This document shows, in pieces, positions 50,671 to 59,548 of a stretch of DNA of 64,000 bases (positions within the stretch are counted from its first letter, which is position 1; each line of letters opens with the position of its first letter). The stretch lies in NCBI GenBank assembly GCA_022750115.1, contig JAKIWI010000001.1, positions 209,490 through 273,489 on the forward strand, written 5' to 3'. The position numbers and the translations under genes were made by a program. The notes beneath the pieces are model-generated. The model worked only from the letters and a program-made list of their open reading frames with translations, made no database searches and was not told the origin of the DNA. This DNA is from Thermoplasmata archaeon. GTDB lineage: Archaea > Thermoplasmatota > Thermoplasmata > Lutacidiplasmatales > UBA184.

Positions 50671-51974
50671 ATCCGCGGCTCTGCGCAGCCCCGCGTCGGG
50701 AGCGGACCGGGGCGACCGCCAGGTTCGCCGTCCGGACCGTGGCCCTCGCTCTGCTCCTCCTCGCCGCGGGCGTCGGCACGTCCTCGGCGCGATCGGCCAC
50801 GGGGGACTCATGCTCGTTCAGCGTCGGCCTCACCGCGACCCCCGCCACAGGACCGTCCCCCCTCGTCGTCCAGCTGAATGCCACCGTGACGGCTGGGACT
50901 CCGACCCAGTTCGATTGGAGCTTCGGCGACGGGAGCTTCTGGAACAGCTCGGGAGCTGCCTCGGGCGCCCCTCTCCACCGCTACGCAACTCCGGGCCAGT
51001 TCGTCGCGACGGTCTCCGTTCTCGAAGCGTCCTGTCGGGCGACGGGCTCGGTCACGGTCGTGACCACGCCGAGCCCGCTCACGGTAAGCCTCTCGGCCAG
51101 CTCACACACCGGCGACCCACCGCTGACCGTTCTGTTCTCCGCGACGATCTCCGGGGGAACCGGGACCTACGCGAGCGCGTTCTGGTCGTTCGGGGACGGT
51201 GGGGTGGGGTCGGGCCTCCCCGTGTCATACACGTACCAAGCCGCCGGCACCTTCCATGTCGTCGTGAACGTCACCGACTCCGGGGGCCACTGGGCGCTCG
51301 CCGATACGGTGGTGACCGTCCGCACGGGCTCGGCGGCGGGGGCTTCGGAGTGGTTCGGCATCGACGCTTGGATCTTCGAGGTGGGGGCAGCGGCGGCGTT
51401 CGCACTCGCGGTGGGCGCCGGCGTCCTCCGGATCGCCCGCCGCCGACCGGCCCAACGCACCAGCTCCCTCCTCCCCGCCGCGGAAAACTCTGGGGGCCCA
51501 TCGTCGATGTCCGAACCGACACGACCAGCCACCCACGAGACCCCCGGGAATGCCGCCGCCGGAGTTATCGTCGAGGGGTCGACGACCGCGTCCGAACTCC
51601 TCCCCCAAAGCCGCGCGTCTCGAGCCGGCGGGGGCGAACGAGTCCAGCTCACCCAACGAGTCATCCTGCACATTGGCGCCCAGGGTCGACAGACGGCGGA
51701 CGAGGTCGGACCGGTGGCCCTCACCCAGGCCGGCATGGCCCGGGGGCTCGAGGTCACCCAGAATTCCCTGACGAACGTGCTGCGTCGACTCGTGGCCGCC
51801 GGCGTCCTGCAGCAGGATGTCCGGCACGTCTCCGGCCAACCCCGGCGATTGAGGGTGTATCGATTCACGGATCGCGGAGAGGCCGTGTACCGGGACCTTC
51901 GGTCGCGGTCTCGGACGGAGTCGACGGCCGGGCAAGGTTCGTCGGGGCCGGGCCCTCCGACGCGGAGTGGCTGA
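50667..51974 (+). CDS. PKD-ectodomain, transmembrane, winged-helix fusion protein (surface sensor-regulator)
   Basis: A 435-residue one-piece receptor. A signal helix (TVALALLLLAAGVGTSSA) starts near residue 24. Two PKD domains (about 50-135 and 140-220) carry FDWSFGDGSFWN and SFGDGGVGSG. A membrane helix (WIFEVGAAAAFALAVGAGVL) at about 232-251 is followed by a disordered linker and a winged-helix domain at about 325-415 (QRVILHIGAQGRQTADEV, LEVTQNSLTNVLRRLVAAGVL, wing QPRRLRVYRFT). The DNA-binding domain is a clear paralogue of that in the 20661-21212 gene. Starts at GTG 50667. Confidence 0.82.
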   Translation: MNPRLCAAPRRERTGATARFAVRTVALALLLLAAGVGTSSARSATGDSCSFSVGLTATPATGPSPLVVQLNATVTAGTPTQFDWSFGDGSFWNSSGAASGAPLHRYATPGQFVATVSVLEASCRATGSVTVVTTPSPLTVSLSASSHTGDPPLTVLFSATISGGTGTYASAFWSFGDGGVGSGLPVSYTYQAAGTFHVVVNVTDSGGHWALADTVVTVRTGSAAGASEWFGIDAWIFEVGAAAAFALAVGAGVLRIARRRPAQRTSSLLPAAENSGGPSSMSEPTRPATHETPGNAAAGVIVEGSTTASELLPQSRASRAGGGERVQLTQRVILHIGAQGRQTADEVGPVALTQAGMARGLEVTQNSLTNVLRRLVAAGVLQQDVRHVSGQPRRLRVYRFTDRGEAVYRDLRSRSRTESTAGQGSSGPGPPTRSG

Positions 51975-52056
51975 CCCAGAACCCGCTCTGGCCCCGCGGA
52001 GGGACGAGGGGGAACTCTCCCCCATCGGATGGGTCGGGGCGCTGCGTTCGTCGGGA

Positions 52057-52066
52057 CTAATATTCC
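52057..52066 (+). promoter_or_regulatory. TATA element of the terpene-cyclase-like gene
   Basis: CTAATATTCC, centred 24 nt upstream of ATG 52085, consistent with a leaderless transcript. Confidence 0.5.
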
Positions 52067-52084
52067 CAACGAACTCCACCATCC

Positions 52085-53056
52085 ATGTCCCGCGACATCG
52101 TCCTAGATTGGCTGCTGGAACCGGACCAGCCGTCGGTCCGGTATCTTGTCCTGACCCAGCTGGTCGGCCGAAAGGAATCCGACCCCGACGTCCGGGCGGC
52201 GAGGGCGCTCATTCCGACCGTCGGTTGGGTGGCGGATATCCTGAGCCGCCGCGACGCGGCCGGATGGTGGGTCCGAGATCGCGGGTGGTTGGAACCCCGA
52301 TTCACGGGGACCCACTGGAACATGTTGGCTCTCGCCGACCTCGGGGCGACGCGCTCCATCTCCGCGGTGGCAGCCTCGGCCGAATATTGGATGGCCAAAT
52401 CCCCCCTTCTGGGAGGTGGCGTCGGCGGATTCGGGAAGGGGAAGGGACACCACTGCTACACGGCGAACATGGCCCGGGGGCTCATTCGACTCGGCTACGC
52501 CGATGATCCCCGGGTCCGAAAAACGCTCGACTGGCTGGTCCAAACCGCTCACCCGAAGGGAGGCTGGTCGTGCCGGTTCGTGAAGGACGGACCCGCACCG
52601 AGCCGATCGCTCGACGCCTGGGAGGGGTTGGCGGCGTTCGCGGCGTACCCTCGCTCGAAGTGGACCCCCTCCATGACCGGCTGCGTCGAGCGGGCCGCCG
52701 AATACTACCTCGAGCACGAGCTGCATGTTCAGGGCGACCGGTACGAACCCTGGTACCGATTTCACTGGCCAGTCCACTACTACTACGACTTGCTCGTCGG
52801 GTTGACTGCCCTCACCTCCTTGGGTTACGGAGACGACCCGCGCCTCGGTTTCGCGCTCAACCTGTTGCGAAGCAAGAGGCGCTCGGACGGCCGCTGGAAC
52901 CTCGATGCGAACCAGCTCGACCCGGACCCGGAAACCGCAGCGTTCTTCGCGCAGCACCCCCAGAAGCGTCCCATCCCGCTCACGTTCGAGACCGCAGGGC
53001 AACCGAGCAAGATGGTGACCCTCCGGGCGCGCACCGTTCTGTCGCGCGTGGAGTAG
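52085..53056 (+). CDS. Terpenoid-cyclase/prenyltransferase-like alpha-toroid protein
   Basis: A 323-residue protein with an (alpha/alpha) barrel pattern. Repeated segments such as LDWLVQTAHPKGGWSCRF and LLRSKRRSDGRWNLD resemble the QW motifs of squalene-hopene cyclases and prenyltransferases. There is no DXDD motif of squalene cyclases and no membrane helix. Hence I read it as a member of the alpha-toroid superfamily without a named reaction. It follows the surface-protein operon after 110 nt with its own promoter. Confidence 0.65.
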   Translation: MSRDIVLDWLLEPDQPSVRYLVLTQLVGRKESDPDVRAARALIPTVGWVADILSRRDAAGWWVRDRGWLEPRFTGTHWNMLALADLGATRSISAVAASAEYWMAKSPLLGGGVGGFGKGKGHHCYTANMARGLIRLGYADDPRVRKTLDWLVQTAHPKGGWSCRFVKDGPAPSRSLDAWEGLAAFAAYPRSKWTPSMTGCVERAAEYYLEHELHVQGDRYEPWYRFHWPVHYYYDLLVGLTALTSLGYGDDPRLGFALNLLRSKRRSDGRWNLDANQLDPDPETAAFFAQHPQKRPIPLTFETAGQPSKMVTLRARTVLSRVE

Positions 53057-53131
53057 AGCCCGCCCGCGCTCTGGACCGCGAGCGATGTTCCGCCGGGGTC
53101 TCCGAGAGAGGGGACCGAGCGGAGCTTGCCC

Positions 53132-53581
53132 TCAGCTCACCGCTCGTTTCAGGAGCGCGACGATCCGCGCCTCATCCGTGGCCGTCAGCGCCGTGAGCGC
53201 GAAATCGGTCGGCCACATGTGGCCCTCATCCAGCTTCGCTTCGTCGCTGAATCCGATCGTGGCGTATCGTGTCCCGAACTTCTCCGCCGGTCGGAAGAAG
53301 CAGAGGACCTCGTCGTCCTTCGTGTAGGCGGGCATACCGTACCAGGTCTTCGCGGACAGGGCCGGTGCGTGGGTCCGGACGAGCGCGTGGAGCCGCTCTG
53401 CGATGGCACGATCCGACGGTCCCATTTCCGCGATCTTGGCGCGCACTTGGCTTTCCCCGTCGGCCTTGACCGCGCTCGCCCGCAACTCCTTGGCTCGCTC
53501 GCGGACCGCGGCTCGCTCCTCTTTCGAGAATGTGTTCGCGGGCTTCTGCGCACCCTTCTTCATGGGGTTCCGATCCGCCAT
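53132..53581 (-). CDS. DUF1801-family protein
   Basis: A 149-residue protein with a Lys-rich N-terminus followed by a DUF1801/YdhG-like domain: LHALVRTHAPALSAKTWYGMPAYT, then VLCFFRPAEKFGTRYATIGFS and AKLDEGHMWPTDFALTAL. The family has been linked to iron handling in bacteria (frataxin-like fold), but function is not settled. ATG 53581 is about 28 nt from an A/T-rich TTAAGAAAA region, consistent with a leaderless transcript. Confidence 0.82.
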   Translation of the reverse strand: MADRNPMKKGAQKPANTFSKEERAAVRERAKELRASAVKADGESQVRAKIAEMGPSDRAIAERLHALVRTHAPALSAKTWYGMPAYTKDDEVLCFFRPAEKFGTRYATIGFSDEAKLDEGHMWPTDFALTALTATDEARIVALLKRAVS

Positions 53582-53691
53582 GGTCGCTGGACTTTCTTGG
53601 TTTTCTTAACGTACCAGCACGGCCACGGACCGCGCGAGCTACACGAGGCGCTGCGGGGTGGGCTCTGGGACCGCGCCGAGATGGGGTGCGG

Positions 53692-53699
53692 GATTTATC
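53692..53699 (+). promoter_or_regulatory. TATA element of tRNA-Thr(TGT)
   Basis: GATTTATC, centred 32 nt from the mature 5' end at 53727, normal for archaeal tRNA genes with a few leader bases. Confidence 0.5.
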
Positions 53700-53726
53700 G
53701 TGCCTCGGGCACTTTCTCTGACGTGT

Positions 53727-53799
53727 GCCGCCATAGCTCAGTCGGGAGAGCGGCTGATTTGTAATCAGCAGGTCGGGAGTTCAATCCTCCCTGGCGGCT
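53727..53799 (+). tRNA. tRNA-Thr(TGT)
   Basis: 73 nt with acceptor GCCGCCA/TGGCGGC, D stem GCTC/GAGC, anticodon stem GCTGA/TCAGC with loop TTTGTAA (anticodon TGT), a five-base variable region, and T arm GGGAG-TTCAATC-CTCCC. Discriminator is T; CCA is not encoded. There is no intron, in contrast to the two tRNA-Ser genes in the window. Confidence 0.95.
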
Positions 53800-53884
53800 C
53801 GTCGACGCCCCAACGGCCGGTGAAGCGCACGTTGGGAACGTTTATCGCTCGCTCTGGCTAGCCCGCGTCGGATACGCGTCGACG

Positions 53885-56629
53885 ATGCCTCGCACGACCT
53901 CACATCAAGCCGTCCTTCTGGCCGTCGCCGTCGCCCTCAGCGTGGCTCTCCCGGTCCTGTTCACCTCCGGGTTCGCGCTGGCGCCGGTGGGTTTTTCGAG
54001 GGTGCCCAGCCATCTGCAGGGACCCGACCCCCAATCGACGGTCGCGGCGCACGAGCGGTCGGTTCTCGCCCCGAACGCTCCCGGCGGCGCCGTTCCGGCG
54101 GCGGCCCGACCGGGAGTCGCCAACCTTGGGCGCATCGGCGAGACGTACGATTTCCAGAATCACACGTTGATTCCGGGCAATTTTACGAATATCTCCGACG
54201 TCGTCAGCCCCACGACCGGCGCGGTGGATCCCACGAATGGTCGGATCTACGCCGGGGGGTTCGCTGGCTTCGTTGGGGTGGTCGACGCCGTGAACTCCTC
54301 ACTCGCCGGGTCCATGCCGGCGGTTGCCGGCGCGAGCGCTCTCGCCATCGGCGCGACGAGCGCCACAGTCTACGTGGCCGACCTGTTCGACTCGAAGGTC
54401 ACGGTGCTGGACACGCGAACGATGTCCGCGGTGGGCTCCTTCACCGTGGGTCCCAGCCCAAACGCCCTCCAGTACGACTCTCAAAACAACGAACTGTACG
54501 TGGCGGTCGGTGGCGCGAACAACGTCAGCGTGGTCAACCCGAACTCCGACGCGGTGATCCGGACCATTCCGACCGGGAGCGTCCCGTCGGCCTTTGCCTT
54601 CGATGCCACGCTCCACCGCCTCTTCGTGGCGAACTACAACTCCGCGAATGTGACCGTGATCAACACCTCGGACGACCAGGTTCTCGCCTCCGTTGGCGTC
54701 GGACCTTCGCCTCTTTCCTTGGCCTTCTCCCCTCAGTCCGGTGAGGTGTTCGTCGCCGACTCGGGCTCCAACAATCTCACGGTACTGAATGCGAGCTCCA
54801 ACCTCGTCGTGACGACCGTGACGTTGGCGTTCTCCCCGAATGCGCTGACCATCGATCCGGCGGTGGGCTTCGTGTATGCCGCCGCGGCGAATGCCAACCT
54901 GATCGAGGTCGTCAACGTACGGACCGATGCCGTGGTCGGCTCCATCTCCGCGATCGCGATTCCAAGCGCCTTGCTCTACGACGCCGTCACGGGCGATGTC
55001 TACGCGGTCGAGTACGGGACGGACAACCTCACGGTGATCAACCCCGGCAGCAACGGAATCCTGGGCTCGATTCGACTCGGGATCGAACCCGATGCCGTGG
55101 CCTACGACCTGAAGACCGGCGCGATCGGGACGACGATGTTCGACGCCGGCATCCTGGCGCTCATTAACGGGACGACGGGCGCACCGATCGCGACGTTCGG
55201 GGTCGGCCTGCACCCCACGGCAGTTCAGTACGACTCGGTGAACGAGTGCTTCTACGTGGCCGGTACGGACTCGAATGTGGTCACGGTCGTGAACGGCACG
55301 ACCCTCCGAATCGTCTCCACGATTCCCGTCACGCAACCGATCAACTTCGCGTTCGTGCAACCGTACGATTACGTCTACGTGTTGTCCGGCGCCGGGTCCT
55401 TCATCGGAAGCGTACCCACGACCGTGACGGTCATCAACGGGGCCAGCAACCAGGTCGTCGGGACGATCCACGTCACCGGCGTCAATGGGATCGGTGGGCT
55501 CGCCTTCGACCCGATCAATGGGGACCTGTACATCGGCACCGGCGACAACGTGACCGTTGTGGCGGCATTGACCCACACGGTGGTCGCGACGATCCCCCTC
55601 ACGGGCTCCTCCTACTCCATCGCCGTGGACCCGGTCACCGGAGCGGTCTACGCCGGGTGCCTCTACGGTCTGTTCGGCAACAGCCCCGACACACAACTCA
55701 CCGTGATCAACGGGTCCTCGAACGGCATCACGACGGTCCTCAACATGTCGGACCCGACCGTCGCCATGGATTATGATGCGGCGAACGGCCTCCTCTACAT
55801 CGCGCAGAACGGGATCCACGGAAACATCACTGCGCTCGACCCGAAGACGAACTCCGTCGTAGGGACCGTGGGGAATTTCCTCTACTCGTTCGGACTCGCC
55901 GATACTGGGCCGACGGGTCAGGTTCTCGCGGCGAACCAATTCACCGCGTCCTTGACGATTGTGACGCTCGCCGGACTCGGACAGTACGCGGTGAACTTCA
56001 CCGAGCGTGGTCTCGCCGCGGGCCAGTCCTGGTCGGTGGTCGCCAATGGGGGGACGTACACGTCTTCGACCCCGTCGATCGTCGTGGCCCAGCCGGACGG
56101 TTCGGTGACGTTCACGGTCCCACCGGTCCTCGGCTACACGGCGGCCCCGAACGCGTCCTCCGTACCGGTCGATGGGTCGGTCGTCGCGGTGGCCATCGTG
56201 TTCACGCCGCTGCCTCCCACGTTCGGAGTGAACTTTGTCCAGTCGGGCCTCCCCTCCGGATTGAACTGGTCCGTGACGCTCGCGGGCGTCGCGCAGAACT
56301 CGACGCAGACGGCCATCACCTTCCACGTCACCAACGGCTCGTGGCAGTTCGCGGTCACGGCGATCGGCGGGTACCTCCGGACCCCGACCGCCGGGACGGT
56401 GCACGTGCTCGGAAAGGACGTCCTTCTCAACGTGAGCTTCACCCCGGTGTCGAAGGGGACAACGACTCCGGGCGGGAACGCGCCCTCCGGGTTGACGGGT
56501 CTTCTCGGCTACGGCGCGGCGGCGGCGGGGGCGGCCGTCGGGGGAGCGATCGGCGCGGGGGTCGCCTTAGCGCGCCGGGGACGGACCGACGTGGCGACGC
56601 CGCCCGAGAATCCGCCGTCCTCCGAATAG
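53885..56629 (+). CDS. YVTN beta-propeller surface protein with C-terminal anchor
   Basis: A 914-residue exported protein. A signal helix (AVLLAVAVALSVALPVLFTSG) starts near residue 9. Residues 85-695 hold about a dozen YVTN/NHL-type blades with the pattern VYVA..GSN.VTVIN.....V..I..G..P.A, enough for two seven-bladed propellers. Residues 700-870 contain two copies of a beta domain (YAVNFTERGLAAGQSWSVV and FGVNFVQSGLPSGLNWSVT). A Gly/Ala-rich helix (LLGYGAAAAGAAVGGAIGAG) anchors the C-terminus. A TATA element CGTTTATC lies about 42 nt upstream of ATG 53885. Confidence 0.87.
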   Translation: MPRTTSHQAVLLAVAVALSVALPVLFTSGFALAPVGFSRVPSHLQGPDPQSTVAAHERSVLAPNAPGGAVPAAARPGVANLGRIGETYDFQNHTLIPGNFTNISDVVSPTTGAVDPTNGRIYAGGFAGFVGVVDAVNSSLAGSMPAVAGASALAIGATSATVYVADLFDSKVTVLDTRTMSAVGSFTVGPSPNALQYDSQNNELYVAVGGANNVSVVNPNSDAVIRTIPTGSVPSAFAFDATLHRLFVANYNSANVTVINTSDDQVLASVGVGPSPLSLAFSPQSGEVFVADSGSNNLTVLNASSNLVVTTVTLAFSPNALTIDPAVGFVYAAAANANLIEVVNVRTDAVVGSISAIAIPSALLYDAVTGDVYAVEYGTDNLTVINPGSNGILGSIRLGIEPDAVAYDLKTGAIGTTMFDAGILALINGTTGAPIATFGVGLHPTAVQYDSVNECFYVAGTDSNVVTVVNGTTLRIVSTIPVTQPINFAFVQPYDYVYVLSGAGSFIGSVPTTVTVINGASNQVVGTIHVTGVNGIGGLAFDPINGDLYIGTGDNVTVVAALTHTVVATIPLTGSSYSIAVDPVTGAVYAGCLYGLFGNSPDTQLTVINGSSNGITTVLNMSDPTVAMDYDAANGLLYIAQNGIHGNITALDPKTNSVVGTVGNFLYSFGLADTGPTGQVLAANQFTASLTIVTLAGLGQYAVNFTERGLAAGQSWSVVANGGTYTSSTPSIVVAQPDGSVTFTVPPVLGYTAAPNASSVPVDGSVVAVAIVFTPLPPTFGVNFVQSGLPSGLNWSVTLAGVAQNSTQTAITFHVTNGSWQFAVTAIGGYLRTPTAGTVHVLGKDVLLNVSFTPVSKGTTTPGGNAPSGLTGLLGYGAAAAGAAVGGAIGAGVALARRGRTDVATPPENPPSSE

Positions 56630-56710
56630 ACAGCTCGCTCGCCCTGGATTCGAGCGCGAGAGACCCCGCGCCGACCGTGCTCGCGAGAGTGTCGGTGGAC
56701 CGGGATCGCC

Positions 56711-57976
56711 TCAGCGCCGACGGTGCCGAGGAGACGACGAAGCCCGCCCGCCCGGGCCTTTGCTCGTCGCCTTCGACGGGGACGTGCCGCCTCGGTCGAC
56801 CCAGGTACCCGCGATGACCCATGGCGGTTCGGGCGAGATCGGCTCCATGACGTCGGAGCGGAACCGCTCGACCGCGCGTTCATCGACCTCGACCCCGAGC
56901 CCGGGCCCCGTCGGGATCCGGAACCCGCCGTTCTCGATCGTGTAGCCGCGCACGAGGGAACGCTTCCATTCGGGCCAGCTCGCCTCGAAACTCTCCTGGA
57001 CGAAGAACGTCGGGAGAGTGGCATCGATCTGGAGCGTGGCGGCGGTCTGGATGGGGCCGAACGCGTTGTGGTAGGCGACCGGCGCGCCGAACGCCGCCGC
57101 GACACCGGAGATCTCCCGCCCCGAGGTGAATCCGCCCGAATTGGTGATGTCCGGCTGGAGAATGTCCACCAGGCCTCGGGAGAGGAAGCTCAGGAAGTCC
57201 GACGGCGTCAGGAGTCGTTCGCCCAGGGCGACGGGAGTCGATACGCGCCGGCGGAAGTCGACCAACGCATCGCACAGCTCCGGGCGCACCGGCTCCTCGG
57301 CAAATCGCGGATGATACTGCTCGAGCTCACGCCCGGCGCGAATCGCCGCTTCGGGGAAGAACCGCCCGTGGTACTCGATGAGCAGGTCGACGTCCTCTCC
57401 CACGGCTTCCCGGACGGCGCCGACTCGGGCGGAGGCGAGGCGGAGCCCCGCCGGCGACAGTTGACCGAACTGGTCTCCGAATGGGTCGAACTTGAGAGCG
57501 CCGAAACCCGAGTCCGTCATCGCCTTCGCCTTGGCGGCGAACTCCGCCGGGTCGCGGCAGTCGGAGTACCATCCGTTGGAGTAAGCCCGCACGTGGTTCC
57601 GGAGCCGGCCCCCGAGCAGGTCGGACACGGGGCACCCGAGCTCGTGGCCCACGAGGTCGTGGCAGGCGATGTCGACGGCCGACAGCGCGCTCGTCGCTTC
57701 CATCGACCGGGAGCGGTAGAACGAGTAGCGCTCGTACTCCGCGAACGCCGCTCGGTGCTCCGCGAGCGACCTCCCGCGGTAGAACCGCGCGACCTCGGCC
57801 ACGCTCTCGAACACCGGACGCGTCATCAGCGTGGTCGGCGCCTCGCCCCAACCGACGGCGCCCGATGTGGTCGTCACCTTCACGAGCACGACCGTGGAGC
57901 TCCATGGCGACGATGCTTCGCCCGCCGGGGCGGCGACCTCGATCGGCTCGACCTCGCGGATGATCTGCTTCCCCAT
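56711..57976 (-). CDS. Enolase-superfamily sugar-acid dehydratase (galactonate-dehydratase-like)
   Basis: A 421-residue member of the mandelate racemase/muconate lactonising group. The N-terminal capping domain is intact (VKVTTTSGAVGWGEAP). Barrel motifs are GFGALKFDPFG, the metal-binding LIEYHGRF, FAEEPV and ALGERLL, and the catalytic His in VAYHNAFGP, a set like that of D-galactonate and related dehydratases. Such enzymes start non-phosphorylated sugar-acid breakdown. The last 20 residues are Arg/Ser-rich and atypical. ATG 57976 is preferred; an in-frame ATG at 58045 would add 23 residues. Confidence 0.82.
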   Translation of the reverse strand: MGKQIIREVEPIEVAAPAGEASSPWSSTVVLVKVTTTSGAVGWGEAPTTLMTRPVFESVAEVARFYRGRSLAEHRAAFAEYERYSFYRSRSMEATSALSAVDIACHDLVGHELGCPVSDLLGGRLRNHVRAYSNGWYSDCRDPAEFAAKAKAMTDSGFGALKFDPFGDQFGQLSPAGLRLASARVGAVREAVGEDVDLLIEYHGRFFPEAAIRAGRELEQYHPRFAEEPVRPELCDALVDFRRRVSTPVALGERLLTPSDFLSFLSRGLVDILQPDITNSGGFTSGREISGVAAAFGAPVAYHNAFGPIQTAATLQIDATLPTFFVQESFEASWPEWKRSLVRGYTIENGGFRIPTGPGLGVEVDERAVERFRSDVMEPISPEPPWVIAGTWVDRGGTSPSKATSKGPGGRASSSPRHRRR

Positions 57977-58085
57977 CGACGATTGCCCGACGGCCAACGC
58001 CCTGCTGAGAGCGAGCCGTCCGTTCGGCGGAGCGCGGCCCCCCATACAGCCTTTCCCGAACGGCGAACCCTTACGGCCCGGCGCG

Positions 58086-58919
58086 ATGGCGACCCGCGTG
58101 ACCGCCGAACTCCGGGTCGGTTGCTCGTCGTGGACGAGCGAGGCGTGGAACGGGCGCCTGTATCCGCCGGGACTTCCGCCGGGCCAGCGACTCCCGTACT
58201 ACGCGCGGTTCTTCGACACCGTCGAGGTCGACGCGACGTACTACGCGATCCCGGCGCGCGCCATGGTGCGCGGCTGGGCGCAGCGCACCCCCGACTCGTT
58301 CCAGTTCGCCCTCAAGCTCTCCCGGGAGCTCATGGAGCCGGGCAAGCCGCTCGACGACGGGAAGGTGGAGGCGTTCCTGGCCGCCGCGGCGGCGCTCGGT
58401 CCGAAGCTTACCGGGGTCGTCGCGCAATTTCCCCCGTCGTTCCGCCCGCCCAAGGACGGGAACGAGGGGGCGGCCGGGCAGCTCGAACGACTCGTCACCC
58501 GCCTCGCGCCCCATGTGCCGCTGGCGATCGAGCTCCGCGACAAGGGGTGGTTCCAGGGCGCGCGCGCGAAATGGCTCGCCGCGCATTTCGCCGAGCACGA
58601 CGCCGCCCTTGCCTGGTCGTCCCTGACGTTTCTCGATGTGCCGGACCTGCTCACCACGAACCGGATCTATCTACGATTCATCGGGGACCATACGACGATT
58701 CCCGAGTCGTCGCTCGGTGAAACCCGGGTCGACCGAACGGCCGAGCTGCAGAAATGGGCCGACTCCGTCCAGCGGCGCCTCGATGAGGTCGACCGGGCGC
58801 TCGTGTTCTTCAACAATCACTTCATGGGCTACGCGCCGGCGTCCGCGGATTCGTTCCTTCGCATGATGGGCCGGTCCGGCGTCCCGAATCTCGGGCGAGC
58901 CCTCGACACGCCGTACTAG
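58086..58919 (+). CDS. DUF72-family protein
   Basis: A 277-residue TIM-barrel-like protein with the DUF72 signature: LRVGCSSWTSEAWNGRLYPPGL at the start, FFDTVEVDATYYAIP, FQFALKLSRELM, and VFFNNHFMGYAPASADSF near the end. Function is unknown; in bacteria it is often linked to DNA or oxidative metabolism but without firm evidence. ATG 58086 matches the family start. It diverges from the dehydratase gene. Confidence 0.88.
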   Translation: MATRVTAELRVGCSSWTSEAWNGRLYPPGLPPGQRLPYYARFFDTVEVDATYYAIPARAMVRGWAQRTPDSFQFALKLSRELMEPGKPLDDGKVEAFLAAAAALGPKLTGVVAQFPPSFRPPKDGNEGAAGQLERLVTRLAPHVPLAIELRDKGWFQGARAKWLAAHFAEHDAALAWSSLTFLDVPDLLTTNRIYLRFIGDHTTIPESSLGETRVDRTAELQKWADSVQRRLDEVDRALVFFNNHFMGYAPASADSFLRMMGRSGVPNLGRALDTPY

Positions 58920-59112
58920 GCGGGGAACGTCCTTCGTAGGTGAGACGGCGGCCCAGCGCGCGTGGGACGCGTCGGACGGCGGTTGGAACGCCGTCGGTTG
59001 GCCCAGGCTCGAGCCCACCGACCAGAATCGAGAGGAGCCCGGCGATTGCACCACGTGGCCGCTCCGACGAGGGAGCAGCGCGTCCTGCCGTTCGAACAGC
59101 GCGCGACGCCAA
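58920..59112. other. Intergenic stretch without a supported gene
   Basis: No coding pattern I trust and no RNA fold I recognise between the DUF72 stop and the strong TATA element at 59113. Open frames here are Arg-rich shadows. Confidence 0.5.
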
Positions 59113-59120
59113 GTATATAT
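59113..59120 (+). promoter_or_regulatory. Strong TATA element of the RHH gene
   Basis: GTATATAT, the most A/T-pure TATA box in the window. Transcription should start near 59141-59145, giving the RHH gene (59205) a leader of about 60 nt. The leader begins with ATG-CTC-GAC-GTC-TGA (59141-59155), a possible four-codon open frame. Confidence 0.6.
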
Positions 59121-59204
59121 CAATCGGGCAGCACCCTTCGATGCTCGACGTCTGACGGCCCCCGAGGCTGCCGGCCCGGGCGTTAGGAGCATAGGAACGA
59201 GCAC

Positions 59205-59372
59205 GTGCCGCGACCCAGGAAATCGGCCGAAACTCGCCGAGTGCCCCTCGCGGTGTACGCCCCTCCGGCCGTACTCCGCCGCCTTCGCGCCGTCGCAGCG
59301 AAGGACCGCCGCTCCCTCTCGACCCAGGCACTGATCCTCATCGAGGACGGGCTGAAGTCCCGAAAATCGTAG
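59205..59372 (+). CDS. Ribbon-helix-helix (Arc/CopG-like) protein, 55 residues
   Basis: Too short to be found by usual length filters, but convincing: a basic N-terminus, a strand (RRVPLAVYAPPAV) and two helices (AVLRRLRAVAAKDRRSLST and TQALILIEDGLKSRK), the standard RHH layout, with the conserved S/T at the helix-2 start. RHH proteins bind DNA as dimers or act as antitoxins; no toxin gene is adjacent. GTG 59205 is the only start after an in-frame stop and has an AGGA sequence 8 nt upstream. Confidence 0.7.
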   Translation: MPRPRKSAETRRVPLAVYAPPAVLRRLRAVAAKDRRSLSTQALILIEDGLKSRKS

Positions 59373-59514
59373 CGGTCGCTCCCCGGGGCGCTGTCTCCCC
59401 GAGACGGCGGTTCCGTTCGGACTCCCACGGTCGCCGACGGTGGGCGACGCGGCAGAGCCCCCCGCGGAGCTGACCTCGTCACCGCGACCTGCGATGGCCG
59501 GGTCGCTCCCGGCC

Positions 59515-59523
59515 GTATTATCG
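59515..59523 (+). promoter_or_regulatory. TATA element of the MBL-fold gene
   Basis: GTATTATCG, centred 30 nt upstream of ATG 59549, which selects that ATG over TTG 59534. Confidence 0.5.
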
Positions 59524-59548
59524 GCCCTTTGCTTTGCTCCGTTCAGCG

